A DNA stretch of 64,000 bases from Heliocidaris erythrogramma (lineage: Eukaryota > Echinodermata > Echinoidea > Camarodonta > Echinometridae). How positions within the stretch are numbered: the stretch's first letter is position 1; the number at the start of each line of letters is the position of its first letter. Positions 20,388-35,880 of the stretch are shown piece after piece. The stretch lies in the NCBI GenBank assembly GCA_025617745.1, contig CM046858.1, positions 45,799,162 to 45,863,161 of the forward strand. The letters are read 5' to 3'. The position numbers and the translations under genes were made by a program. The notes under the pieces are model-generated. The model saw only the letters and a program-made list of their open reading frames with translations, was not told the DNA's origin and did not search any database.

Positions 20388-21886
20388 ATATCTCTTTCAA
20401 ACAACACCTGACATTGTGATTGCACACCCCATTAATTAAGAAATATTTACCGACCGTGCCCCGAGAGTTAACATCAAGCGCTCCTTCCTTAGTAAAAGCT
20501 TAATACATTGTATATTTGATCGCCTGTGCAGTGCGCACCCTTAAAATAAGATCGCAGACTGGTTCGAACTTGATGCCATATGGGCGCGGTCTCACTTCAA
20601 AATGCTAGTGATACTACAAGAAGATCATTACAAGGTCATATAAGCGATAGAGCGATTTCCTTTAATGTCCTGTTCCAGCAAAGGCTCGAAGACATACATG
20701 TAGCATGTAGTGGATACTGTAGGTTGTCATCTCAAGTGGCCTAAGTAATGAAATCAATGACATTGGGCGTATGGTAGCAAATGGGTGTGGTTCTCTTCTT
20801 CCGGAGGACCAAAGAGCTAAGCTAACATAACCTCTCTGGCCTCGTATACATTGAGAGGAATGAGAAACACACATCTGTCCTAAGACACATGTCTAGGCTT
20901 TGTTCCGGTATCTCACAAGAATATCGAACTTTCAGACTTTACTTGAGAAGCCCAATGTATGATGTACCCTTTGATTTGGGGATATTTTTCATCACCATAC
21001 AAACATAATCCTGTTCAGAAAGTTTGCACTATGGAAAAATATATTCTGCACAAATTTCATATTGCATTTTTCTCCTAGGCAATGATCTACGAGGGCAATG
21101 CTAAGATGACGAATTAATAAAACGAAGCCAGAAGGGGGGAGGAGAAAGAGTAGAGAGGTTCTGTGACATGTTCTGTTCATAGCCATCGGATTAATCAGAA
21201 CAAGCACAATAGTGTACCTTCCAACTATAGTGCAGCAGCTCGCCCTATGGAAAGATATTGTGTTTCCTGTATAAATGCTTCATATTTTAAGGATGAGTGA
21301 GGAAGCCCAACAACATCAAGCACACACAAAGTCAGACACGCACATGAATAAAACATGACAACATTTCAAGACGAGTGACGAAAGTGATGCGTATATATAT
21401 GCCATGCATCTGAGAACAAAAGGGTACTATGAGGATAGATGAAGAACTTCAAGTGTACATCTTGGCACAGTGCAAATAAACCTTGAATCAACACGAGCTC
21501 AACTTAGCAAATATTCATATCGTTCATTTCAAATGCTACTATTTTAAGATATTTCAAACAGATCAATACAGAGCTCCATGCATAATGGATGGGATTTGAT
21601 CAAACATACCAAAATCAGTGCTCTCGGTCTCATGAAGAAGTGATCTCATTTCTTTTCATTGTCTTTATGATTTAACAAATACACGTTTCATCATTTAGCC
21701 TTTACACCTGATTAAGTTCTGCCTTTATATGCAAAGTATGTTTTGAATGGAGAGGATAGGGGTCAAATTGCCCCCTATAAAAAAAAATAATCTTGAAATC
21801 CTGAAAACTTGCAATCGATTCTATCTAAACATGGACCTACTAGTATGTCCATGATCTAAATAAGGCCCCCCCCAAAAAAAAATTGT
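20388..21886. other. Non-coding, no gene seen
   Basis: About 1.5 kb without a recognisable exon, RNA or transposon end. Short runs of C and A occur at the right edge. Confidence 0.4.
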
Positions 21887-22056
21887 TGTATTGGCGTAAC
21901 GGGTCACTGAAAAATAGGGTAGGTAGGTCGGGATTTTTTTTTTTTTTTAACGACAGTACAGTACATAATACACGCAGCTGGTTCTGTCCGCAACACTTCC
22001 GGGTTTTTCGATCGCGATCGCGACATTTTTAGGGTCGGGCGGGTTACGCCAATACA
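21887..22056. mobile_element. Small MITE, TGTATTGGCGTAAC ends
   Basis: A 170-bp element whose ends, TGTATTGGCGTAAC and GTTACGCCAATACA, are inverted repeats. It holds a T tract and an internal GATCGCGATCGCGA palindrome near 22009-22024. The target duplication is unclear. Confidence 0.7.
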
Positions 22057-22259
22057 GCAATACTAAGTATGACCATAGATCTGTATGTGAAGTTGCCCCA
22101 CCCCCCCCCCCCCCAGAAAAATCTTGAAATTACTGATTTTATTCCAATTACCATAATGGTTTTGAGGTTCAAAATGATTTAATACGACAACCACAACCAG
22201 AAATTTATTTTGTCTCTAACCATTCTGATTGTTATACATCTCAATTCATAGTCCAAAAT

Positions 22260-22445
22260 TCTCCCTCTCTCTTTGAACATTCTCTTCTTCCTTAGAAAGA
22301 ACTACCTTTTCTACCTAACTTCCTCTCTCTCATTTTCTCTGTCCCTCAGTCTGTCTGCTCTCTCCCCCTTCCTCGCTCTCTCTCACCCTCTTCCTAACTT
22401 TCTCTCTCTCTCTCTATCTCTTTCTTTCTTTCTTTCTCCTTCTTA
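22260..22445 (+). repeat. CT-rich microsatellite
   Basis: Pyrimidine-rich tract dominated by CTCTCT and CTTT units, with interruptions. The frame through it is low complexity. Confidence 0.8.
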
Positions 22446-25796
<3,351 letters not shown>

Positions 25797-26289
25797 TCAT
25801 AAAAACAAAAATTACGAAAATACATTTCTAACAATGTACAGAAGTCACAAAATGTAAGAAGAACGTCAACTTCTTTGAACCTGAACATAAAATTTTGTAG
25901 AAAAATGCACTCTATATAACAACTTGCATACATGTAAATGTTTTCTAAATGGTTGAAAAAAGACAAATTTGCATTCCTTGTTTTTAATTTTTTCATACCA
26001 TGCATGACATTAAACAGAATTGTATTTCTACAAGATTTACATTTAACCTATCATTTCAATATTTGTTTTCTGGGTAAGGGCACTCAAATAGTTTAATCTT
26101 AATTATAGTGAATTTATGCAATATTTATTTGTTTCTGGATTTACAGCATTTGCAATGTCAATACATTGTTTCCCCTGGCAAAAACTGCAAGTGAAAATTT
26201 CAACCCAACAAAAAAAAGTAAAAAGAAAAAAAGAAGATACATGAATAAGTGATACATGTATGCACACAAGAGAAATACAAAGAGTATAC

Positions 26290-26451
26290 AAATGATGCAT
26301 GAGAATGAGTTCATTATATGATCTATTCGCACACGAGTTGTGGCTTTGTGTATCTATCTTACGAAGCCATCAGGCTGAGTATGATAGGCTCATAGCCTCA
26401 ACGAGAGCGGATAGATTGTATAATGAACGAATGAAGACATGCATCATTTGT
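26290..26451. mobile_element. Small foldback, 162 bp
   Basis: The left arm CAAATGATGCATG followed by GTTCATTATA is mirrored on the right by TATAATGAAC and CATGCATCATTTG. The arms are imperfect over about 40 bp. No target duplication is certain. It may be a MITE or a simple inverted duplication. Confidence 0.6.
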
Positions 26452-27459
26452 TTTTATGCAACAAAACTCCCAGATCCTTGTCATTTGATTAAAAACAAGT
26501 CTTTTTAAGATCGGTCGCTATCATTATCAATGACAAGTAAATCAAAAGTTTAGTAGGCTTACTCTAGCGTGCACACGAAGTATAAGCGCACTAACCTCTA
26601 CACATGGCCACGCGCAGCGCTACGCTTGTACTAGCTCATACCAAGGCTCATGCATAGTACAAATGTATAAGCACACTTAACTCTACGCGCACTGCTGCGC
26701 ATCGCATACTTAAAAATTCAGTTGAAGTACTTCTTTATAAAAAAATTGTTTTCGTGACATTTTCATCACTGCGTTCAATAAATAGCAACTTTATCCCAGG
26801 TTTTACAATAGAACACAAAGGTCAACATGCATGCATTGTGCGTTGGATGTACACATAGATTGTAGAAGCTCTATGGTTTCTGGTTGACCAAAATAAAATG
26901 GACTTTTGACTTTGTCCCTCTTGGCATTCTTTCCAGTCACGAGCTTTCCAACCACAAACGTGATTCCTTTTGACCTAATCTGGACAGCCAACCAGAACAA
27001 GCTATAATGTACATTGAGAGTCAAAATGGTGTTACATGTAACTCTGAGTTACTGTACATGTACATGTAATGCCCTTTTGCTCTCAACAGACAATATGATT
27101 CCATGATATCAAAATAAATCAGCCGTACCAATTGACCGAATCCATACTTCACATCTCCCCCATTGAACCTACATATACAGTGTACATAAAATGCAGGGTT
27201 TATATTCATCTCTTTCGGAACTAATATTGTAGAACTAGTAGACATATTACAAAAAAACAGTAATTTTTCACACAGTGAAATAAAAAGAGAATAAAAGAAA
27301 AGAAAAAAGAAGAATTGAAACAATATTCTTGTATGTCATTGCCAATCACAAATGTGAGGTGTCACTTTCATATGTTCAGTTTATTTTAATAATCTATTTT
27401 CATATTAAATACAAAGCTTACAAAAGGTATATGTATTTGGGGAAAAGGCCTACATCTTA

Positions 27460-27730
27460 CGTAGCTTAGCGAATCGCAGTGGCGCATAAAGACGCGGGAA
27501 AGATGCAAGGAGGAAAATTTGCTATTTTTTGTCTGTGCTTCTGAAATTAGAATCAGACAAGTCTGAATAAAAGTTTTCATATTATTTCTGCTGAAAATTA
27601 TTCAAAGAGTTAAGTACTAATTCTACATCCCAATAATTTGGTTCTGCCTCTATACAGAATTAACACATTTTAATTTTGTCATAACTTCTTTCCCGCGTTC
27701 TTTCACGCCACAATGCTTCGCTAAGCTACT
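27460..27730. mobile_element. Harbinger-like MITE, TTA target
   Basis: The ends around GTAGCTTAGCG are inverted repeats extending over some 40 bp, with matching CGCGGGAAAGA cores. TTA flanks both sides (27457-27459 and 27731-27733), the 3-bp target usual for PIF/Harbinger. It is 271 bp and encodes nothing. A related solo end lies near 610-660. Confidence 0.75.
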
Positions 27731-28762
27731 TTATTGGGGTAAAGTGGAAAATATCAAATTCTAAGACCTTTTTGTACAATTATGTATCTTTAGATTTAGG
27801 TTTCCTAGATCTTAGCTATCTTGTAATACCAGTTTTTATGCCTTACAATGTATGTACAACAACCACCTCGACACCTCTTCCATGTAAATACCATCTTCAT
27901 CGTTTTCGGTATCTACAAATAAAGTCAAATACAACAAACGTATGGCTTCCCTTTATAAGACACGTAGGACATTATTCTACCGTTTACCTGTTGTATTTAC
28001 CCATATGATATTAAAGAAAACTTGGGGATAGCGGCCGCTCCATGCAAGAAAATCTGAGGTATAATTTTTTAGCTGGGATTAATATTCGTGCGACAGATGA
28101 TATGCCTCGAGTATGAAGTTACAGAGACGGTGTGTACTAACACGTGTCTGTCTGTATGGATGTCAGGAAGATTGCTGGAGGCTCGCATCAAACCCATTCC
28201 AGATTGCTATGAAATCTACACCCCTTTTACCTTTAATAGATGAGACAATTGAGAGCAGTAGCAATGCATTATATATATATCCCAACCTCTAAATACCTTC
28301 CGGTTTATAGAACGCTTTATTAATTTCTACATAAAATGTTTGCTTACAGGCCAATAAAATACGTATTTTTGGAGAGTTTAAAGATTAATTAATCATATTT
28401 TGGAATGTAGGATGGGGCAGTACACAGGAAGTCAATTTCAATTTAATAGTAAATTATGTTATTTCAATATTGAATAGTACTTTTATGGCTAATATTCAAA
28501 ATTCTTTATGAGCATTTTCTCTTTTCCATGATCATATTTTAATAAAATATCTTCTAGGACTATTCTATCAGGATCTTATCTTAGAAGCAATCTAAATAAA
28601 TAAAAATATAAACAATCCATGATAGGTTATCTTAAAAGCTTTACAGAGTAACACTGTGTTGTAAAAAACAATGTCCATGTCCAACTAAAAAATTCAAGAT
28701 TTTTGCCATGCTACATCACGGCACTATCCAACAACTATTTAAACTATTTCTACTTCTAATTA

Positions 28763-28914
28763 AAGGTTTGTTCACACATGACTTGGTAACTCGCTGCAGA
28801 AAAGTGGGGATGCACGATGAAACAAAGGTCCTACACTTTCATGTATTCACTTGTGTTATAAGATACATAAACTGTACAGACCAGTGGTTTACGGCGGCAC
28901 ATGTGAACAAGCCT
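28763..28914. mobile_element. Small MITE, AGG..TTGTTCACA ends
   Basis: AGGTTTGTTCACACATG on the left is mirrored by CATGTGAACAAGCCT on the right. TTAA precedes it at 28759-28762, but the right flank is ATAG, so a TTAA origin is only possible. Confidence 0.6.
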
Positions 28915-28931
28915 ATAGAGAACAGAGTCCA

Positions 28932-29069
28932 GGGTCCTGTTTCATAAAACTTGTCATCAAGGACAAGTTGCAATAACTGTTTTAAGCTACTGAAATCCTT
29001 GCATCTGATTGGCTGAGGACAAATTTATCAGTAAAAATCACCAACAAGACACTTGATGAAATGCCCGCC
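28932..29069. mobile_element. Palindromic MITE (family P), copy 3
   Basis: An intact copy running from GGGTCCTGTTTCATAAAAC to ATGAAATGCCCGCC with the CTTGCATCTGATTGGC core. It provides the uninterrupted target sequence for the insertion at 19861-20285. Confidence 0.85.
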
Positions 29070-29246
29070 TGTTCTAATTAATGCATATAAACCCCGAGCA
29101 TACACTAACGTACAAATGAACTGAACTATAATAAATACATGACTGTATTATAATATAAACACAAGTACCATCAATTTTGTCATCCTCTGACAAGAAAGTG
29201 GTAGGTTACCATAGCAACCTTGAACTTGTAAACACTGGTTACTCAC

Positions 29247-29341
29247 GTTTTCAGGTTGACAAGACCAAACGGTATGCCTGTAGGTGTGTTGAAAGCAGGT
29301 AGGAGCTTATCAGCAATCTGAATGGCTTTCTGTTTGTAGAC
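29247..29341 (-). CDS. Class I alpha-1,2-mannosidase, exon b
   Basis: This 95-bp minus-strand exon encodes VYKQKAIQIADKLLPAF, then NTPTGIPFGLVNLKT. The FNTPTGIP and NLK signatures are typical of GH47 Golgi enzymes. The acceptor is CATGTAG with a weak pyrimidine tract and the donor is GTGAGT. It starts on a codon border and ends after two bases of a Thr codon completed by exon c. Confidence 0.94.
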
Positions 29342-29749
29342 CTACATGTGCAAGGAGGAAAAAAGATAGAAAAGAAGAGAAAAGTGAGTGTAAAATTTAT
29401 GCATGAAGTGAACCAGGAACTCGGATATCTGACATACATGGACACAGCAGCAGTAGTAGAAAACTGTATCAGTAGATTTAGTAGTAGTACTGGAAAAAAC
29501 AAAAACAAAGAACAAGAGAATCTGAAAAGGCATTTTTGTCACAATATTCTTCTCCAGGAAATGAGTAAAACCCTTTAGTATATTCAGAATGGATTAGAAA
29601 AACGAAGAGGGTGTGCCTTAATTCCTAAAGAAAAATATGTCAAAATGGTTTTTCCAATTTTTTTTTGAATACATGTATGCAACTCAATTTTGTTTTTCTG
29701 TTAATAATTCACACAATTTCATGGTGGTAGTACTAAGTACATGTACTTG

Positions 29750-29823
29750 TAAAAAAAAAAAAAAAAAAAAAAAGTACATGTACTTGTCACAGAGAAAATG
29801 GCAGTTTGGGGGGGGGGGGGGGG
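29750..29823 (+). repeat. A tract and G tract
   Basis: An A run of over 20 bp is followed 40 bp later by a G run of about 15 bp. On each side of the A tract is GTACATGTACTTGT. Confidence 0.8.
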
Positions 29824-31489
29824 TGGCACCTTGTTTGCCAACCAAAAGTCAAACCCCCCCCACTCCATTGTCCAAACCCAACGTTCCACCGCCTCTGAGA
29901 ACTACGGATAAGAAGAGAGACAGAAAATACATTTTTATAAAAGCATGGGCACTCAAAAAGGATTCTGTTACAAAAAGAAGGGGGCACACTTCTGAAAAAT
30001 CTCTGACAAGCAAGCAAGAAAACCTTTTTGTATATTTAAGGAATGTCAGATTGTATTTAAAAGGAAGGGCAAGGACTAGTTGTGAGGTTTGTGGCTCACC
30101 CCTTCCCCCCTCCCCCCGCTCAAAAAAAAAGAAACTGATAGAGTTTGAGAGCTTTCTATAGATCTGAACACTCTCGTCCAAGATATGGATACAAAGAGCA
30201 TGGGTAGAATAAGTTATGGAGCAGGAGCACTTGGGGTAGAGTCTCCGGGGTCTGTCCCCGGAGTTCATCCACGCATGCTCTTTATTGATTTCTTCTCGTC
30301 TACACAAGCACATTTAACCCAAAGCACTCACAGGATTATGCATGCCTTCAGCTCCACTTCTTAGTCACTCACGTTCCCATAGCCTGTGATTCCCCACTGC
30401 CCTCTGCAGCACTCATCATCTCTATGTGCTCTCCCGCACAAGGGGTTACGCACAACACTATCAGAAACAACAAACCACTATCTCACTATCAATGGGAATG
30501 CATCTTACCTCTGGCATTGGAAGACCATGCATATTGTACAATGTAGCAAGGTGAGTTGCTTCTCCAGAAGAAAGACAAATAATTAAGGAGAGTTAACTAG
30601 ATTCAGTCTTATATAAATATAATTGTATCTACAGTGTATGCTCCAATAGTTAAGATCTTGGGCCTTCTCGGCAAGTAAGAGGGAAATGGAGGAAAGTGTT
30701 CAATCCTGGGGATGGATATTTCATATTAGAAACTGCCGATACCAAGTTTTTCTTTAAATGATATTGATGTGCTTTTACTTAATGCCTTCATCAACTGTTT
30801 GCATGGTAATTCTATGGACAAATTACCATTGCCTCAATACCAAATTTCAAACAGCCCAGTTTACGTACATATACTGTATGCCATGCAGCTATAATGATTT
30901 TTATTCTGAAAGTCATATCAATTATTTGAATCTTATTCTTTTTGTCTTCTGCCAATAAAATGTTGCTTCGTCTTTACCACAGGAATGATGTACTTTTCTA
31001 ACATAATCTTTTTATGAATACTGAAATTGTATATGTCACGTACATGTATGTCATTCTCAGCAATTCAGTAATTTGACAGCTACTGTGAATCTACATGTAT
31101 GTGAATGCATTCGAACTGGCAAATAAACCAAGCCATTCATAATTCTGCCCCCCCCCCCCAAAAAAAAACAACCCCAAAACAAGTCCATGTACGTACATGC
31201 AGATCACAGTGTATGCGTTAAGATGCCTTTGTTAGGTAAAACTATCCGTACAAGAAAAGCTTAACTTGATTTTCCCACTTCTGCAATTTTTCATAGGAGT
31301 CTACAGTGTATCGGACCTGTACAGCACCATGTGTGAACAGGTTCAGACCCTGAGAGTGACAGGGTTTCTACAAACCACCGAGGTCATCTCGCCAGGCTGA
31401 AGCTCAAGGCCTCCTTGAAACCGGAGACATTGATGAAGTGGTAATGCCTTGAAGACATGATGTAGCTTGATAGGCAAGCAACTTCTCTA

Positions 31490-32110
31490 TAGATTCTCCT
31501 TAAGGGTCCTTCTAGCGTTGAGTGACGTCTTCTATGTCTTCTCACCAGACAGTAGCTCCCATCATTTACTGTCTGCAGCCATGTTCCCACTCTAGAAACG
31601 TAGTATTGGCTAGTGGAAACAAAACTGTCACCACAATACATGTACATATATGCAATGTTGAACAAAGTTCCAACATCTGAAGTTGTGTTTTCTAGCTTTG
31701 CAAAAGTTTGTTATACATGTAGATCCTCATTAAGAGTCTTTGAGCATTGAGTGATGTCTTGTATGTCTTCTCACCAGAGAGTAGCTCCTAATCAAATCCT
31801 CTCTACTGTCTGATGCAAGATTCCCACTCTAGAAACTTAGAAGCTATGTATTGGCTAGTTGAAACAAAACTGTCACCGAGATAACTCTGCAATCTGGAAC
31901 AAAGTTCTAAAAGCTAAAGTTGTATTTTCTAGCTTTGCAAAATGCAATGTTCCCACTTTATGCAGTGTCGATCTTTCGACTTCTCTATAAAGAAATACAA
32001 TGTATAGGAACTCTTGGCTAGTAAGAACAGAATCGTTATCACAATACTTTTGCAATGTTGATTAAGAAATTCCAACATCAGAGATTGTAATTTCAAGCTT
32101 TGAAAGAACA
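31490..32110. repeat. Tandem repeat, about 235 bp, 2 to 3 units
   Basis: Shared landmarks in order are TTGAGTGA, ATGTCTTCTCACCAGA, TAGCTCC, TTCCCACTCTAGAAAC, TATTGGCTAGT, AACAAAACTGTCACC and TTTTCTAGCTTTGCAAAA. Two full units and a shortened third are recognisable. Coding capacity is doubtful. Confidence 0.75.
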
Positions 32111-32329
32111 TTTTAATATGCAGCACTAGATAAGACTCCTACAGAAATGTTCTGGAGAAAGTTTGTACAATATATATTACACAGCTTGTGCGAGGTATAA
32201 AGCACATCCCCATTATTAAGACTGCTTCAGCTTTGACTGACATTTGAGAACTGACATTAAAGGTCCTGCAATATCTAAATGATTTGAATGGTGAATATTG
32301 TAGACATTTTTCGGCTGCACATATTCTGA

Positions 32330-32507
32330 GAAAACTGTCTTCCAGAAGATAGGATAATATGCACAACAATGCATTAATTTCTGCAGCATATCTTCTACAG
32401 AAAGTTGTCTTTGTGAAGATAGGATAATGCATGTGACAATGCAGAAATTTTCTGCAGAATATATCTTCAAGATAACAATTTTCTAGAAGATAGAAAACTG
32501 TAATGCA
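32330..32507. repeat. Tandem repeat, about 73 bp, 2.4 units
   Basis: Units contain GAAGATAGGATAAT, ACAATGCA, TTTCTGCAG and ATATCTTC in the same order. It follows closely on the 235-bp array but shares no obvious unit with it. Confidence 0.7.
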
Positions 32508-32611
32508 AACAGAGCTTGTGTGTTTGATATGGGTGGAGTGATCTCTATCTGATAACTGGCTGAAGCACTGCTAACTCATCAACACATACTTCCCAGAAAG
32601 AGATCCATCTC

Positions 32612-32740
32612 TCAATAATAATAATAATAATATGTCCATTTATATAGCGCAGCTACTATACAAATATACTCTACTGCGCTATCATACACCAGTTATCCAT
32701 CATAAACAAACAAAGAAAAAGGCATGTAGAAATGTAGGTG
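32612..32740 (-). mobile_element. SINE 3' fragment
   Basis: An (AAT)n run followed by TATATAGCGCAG-like sequence matches, on the minus strand, the tail of animal SINEs that end in GCGCTATATA and (ATT)n. No tRNA-like head is seen, so it is 5'-truncated. The right limit is approximate. Confidence 0.6.
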
Positions 32741-32922
32741 TTAAAAGCAAGAAAATAGAATCGACAGCGTTTTTCTCAAACAGATCAATTTGAAGCAATG
32801 ATATTAAATTGGGCTTGTGCTGATTGAACCATGCTGATTCACTCAGTGCCTTGGCATAATTATGATTAGATCATGCATATTGATAAATTCTGCTTTTTAA
32901 TATTTACATACATCTTAAATCT

Positions 32923-34107
32923 GGGTCATTTCACCAGGTTGGGACACACTTCCAATTTTCATACTTACAAAATTTAATTGGAATTTTATCATATATGTCT
33001 TAAATATTTTTTCACAATTGGTTTCATGGAGTTTGCACGTCATACACAAATCTTTGAAATGATACTAAATATGATTTCACTTGAATTGATTTTCTTTTCA
33101 TATTTCATATTTTTCCAGCAAATTTATAGTGGAAAAAGTGAGAAATTTGTGACATGAAAAATTAGTAAATGGTGAAGTCTAGAAAAAGTATGATGATTAA
33201 GTTTAATCTATCCATACTTTTAAATCAGATCACTGTAAGTACCAAACTTTCAGGTAGATTCATTTTTCCTGTCATTTATTACTTTGAAATACACAATTCA
33301 CCTTATCCAAAATTGAAGTGTAGGACGTAACAATGGTGTCAGACTTTCCTATAATTTTAAATGTGTATATAATATATCTTACTAACCTTAAAGTGTTACA
33401 AAATTGGCTTGTAATTATTGCATGTGACCTATTCTAAAGCAAAATAACATTTACAGTGACAAAATAATAGTTTTGTTGTAAAAATAACAAATATTATGGT
33501 TATTTTAGACCTGGTGTCAATGTTACGTCATGCACACATTTTAGACAATTTCTTGTATAACATCTATGTAAGCTAAGCTAAAGGTGTCAAAGTACATTTT
33601 TACTAAATTGATGAACACCATAAATACAAAAATATTAAAAGTTTGGACATTTGCTGCTTGATGTGTGAAATATGACCATGTACATTCATGGCGTCAATGT
33701 TACGTCATACCCGTCTGTTCAAACATAATTTCTTATATCCCTCATTTATGAATTTTAAATTACGTCAAAAACATTCACCATGTCATGTTAGAGTAAAATG
33801 TACACAGTTGGACAACAATACATTTGTAGTTCTGTTAAAATGTTTTAAAGTCCACTTGACACAATAGGTGAAATTTATGTGGTGTCAATTTTACATCAGA
33901 AAATGTCTATGGAAGCCTCCACATTAAAAAAAAATTGAAAAAAGTTAATGGCCTTGTACATGTATCATGTATTGTTCTATGTGTTAAATTGTGCATTGTC
34001 TTCAAGTTTATTCAATGCAATAAACAATACAAGTACTAGCCTAAAATCACAATTTTAGTGATCTTTGTTATGTCACACTAATGTGTCCCAACCTGGTGAA
34101 ATGACCC
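32923..34107. mobile_element. GGGTC-type DNA transposon (copy A), 1185 bp
   Basis: The ends GGGTCATTTCACCAGGTTGG and its mirror are near-perfect inverted repeats of some 25 bp. ATCT at 32919-32922 and 34108-34111 is the 4-bp target duplication. The interior has no transposase but repeats a motif close to GGTGTCAATGTTACGTCA at 33513-33530, 33690-33707 and 33891-33908, and a diverged opposite-strand copy near 33324-33340. It is of the same family as copy B at 57958. Confidence 0.88.
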
Positions 34108-34244
34108 ATCTACATGTACATTGTATAACACACAGACAATCGGTGATCACATGCCACAATTCAGTCCAAAGTTTTATAGGCAAATAAACATTACAACCAG
34201 TGCTATGCATATGATCTGGGACAATTTCTTGGGACAATTTCTTT

Positions 34245-34567
34245 GGCCCATATTCTGAACTCTGGTTTAACTTAAACCATGGTTTAAATCTGTGGTTTAA
34301 CTATGGGTAGCCAAAAATGTCAAAAACTTTGTTTACACTGTACATGTATGTTCCTTATATTTACTGGATTCTAGTCTCATGCTTTATGGTCAAGAAAACT
34401 ATTGTACTTACATGTATCATTCCCAGACAGTTTTTCAAAGTACCAAAAATGCTGATAAATTGAATATCTACTGTTAGAGATTTGTGTCACATTTAGCTGC
34501 CCATACAGTAGTTAAACCACACAAATAGACCATGGTTTAAGTTAAACCGGAGTTCAGAATACGGGCC
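34245..34567. mobile_element. MITE with GGCCCATATTCTGAAC ends
   Basis: The left arm GGCCCATATTCTGAACTC, with TTTAACTTAAACCATGGTTT, is mirrored on the right for about 40 bp. TTT flanks both sides (34242-34244 and 34568-34570), a possible 3-bp duplication. It encodes nothing. Confidence 0.8.
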
Positions 34568-34849
34568 TTTGGGTTTATTTTGTCAAAGATATATACATGT
34601 ATGTTAGGGGTAGGGTTGCAATTGGGTTTTAGTGTTACATGTAGGTTTAGGGTTTATTAAGATTTATAGTGAGTGTTTGGTCCTCGGTTGAAAATAAGAA
34701 TTTGGTCAGTGTACACGCAGGAATATTGACCGCAGAGCAATTGTTATCAGAGCATGTGTATTATTTTGTACAGCAAGGGCATCAAAACACCTTTATCCTT
34801 TCATCCAACAAGGTTGCACTGTACATGTACATTGTATATCAAGTCTGGA

Positions 34850-34972
34850 CATGCAGGTCAGCGCTAAAGGGTAATAATATCCAAACCCTTTGGAAGTACA
34901 TAGGGACGTGATATCATTATGTGATATGCGCTATACAAGAACGGTTTACTATTATTATTATTATTATTATCA
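34850..34972 (+). mobile_element. SINE 3' fragment
   Basis: Plus-strand sequence ending in GATATGCGCTATACAAGAAC and then (TTA)n. It matches the tail type of the fragment at 32612. No promoter boxes are seen, so it is 5'-truncated, with an approximate left limit. Confidence 0.6.
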
Positions 34973-35283
34973 ATACAATACAGCCTATCCTTTGGATATA
35001 CATTGTATGCAGGCCTCTCTCATCAAGCCAAATGAGATAAAAAGATCTTTAGACATGTCACATGACGGAGATCAAAGTGTAGCTGGATGAAATAGCTACG
35101 TACATGTATGTCGATAACATGGATTTATTAATGGCTAATTGCAAAGAGATGCAGAGTGGAGAAAGACAAGTACAACACTAAAAGCTCTTCCTGATATTTG
35201 ATTTGATGAGATTCGTCTAACAGACAAAAAGCATACATGAAAGTGATGAGTGATGCGATGAGAAAGGAAAGAGAGGGGTAGAA

Positions 35284-35555
35284 AATTAGAAATAGCGGGG
35301 CAGAGAGAGAGAGAAAGAGAGAGGACAGAGACAAAAAGAAGTAGTAAAAGAAGAAGGAGGAAAGGGAGGAGAAGGAGAAGAAGGAGGAGGAGAAGGAGAA
35401 GAAGGAGAAGAAGGAGAAGGAGGAGGAGAAGGAGAAGAAGAAGAAGGAGAAGGAGAAGAAGAAGAAGGAGAAGGAGAAGCAGAAGAAGAAGAAGAAGAAG
35501 CAGAAGAAGAAGAAGTGGAAGAAGATGTAGAAGAATGAGAAGAAAAAGAGATGGG

Positions 35556-35608
<53 letters not shown>

Positions 35609-35880
35609 GGGGACAAATAAGAGAGGGACAGGGTCCGATAGAGAGAGAAGTAAACAGACAGCAGAAAAGATAGTGGCAAAGAGAGTCAGAGAGGGAGAGA
35701 CAGAAAGACAGACAAACAGAGACTTGACACAAGTTATAGACAGATGATGATAGAAGTGAAATAGAGACTGACACAGAAGAGAGAATATGAGAGGAAGGAA
35801 GAAAGAAAGAAAGAAAGAAAGGGAGAGAGAGGGAGAGAGAGGGAGAGAGAGGGAGAGAGAGGGAGAGAGAGATAGAAGAA
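35284..35880 (+). repeat. 600-bp purine-rich microsatellite complex
   Basis: In order: GA runs, a GAA/GGA tract from about 35340 to 35530, a TG run at 35560-35586, a GA run to 35608, mixed purines, an AAAG run and five GGGAGAGA-type octamers near 35820-35870. Almost the whole stretch is purine on the plus strand. Long open frames on the minus strand are a by-product of this composition. Confidence 0.9.

Noticed and set aside
20555-20575. GGTTCGAAC word suggesting a tRNA gene B box
   Set aside because: No A box at the right distance and no cloverleaf could be drawn.
30370-30560. Two donor-like sites on the minus strand with short open frames, possible cassette exons of the mannosidase
   Set aside because: Exons a and b already join in phase and match the family without a gap. 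The frames are not similar to GH47 and lack a good acceptor.
31384-31665. A 93-codon minus-strand frame with mixed composition
   Set aside because: It overlaps the 235-bp tandem array, shows no recognised domain and has no convincing splice sites.
34595-34665. TTAGGG-like words resembling interstitial telomere repeat
   Set aside because: Only loose GGGTTTAG-like words, no true tandem array.
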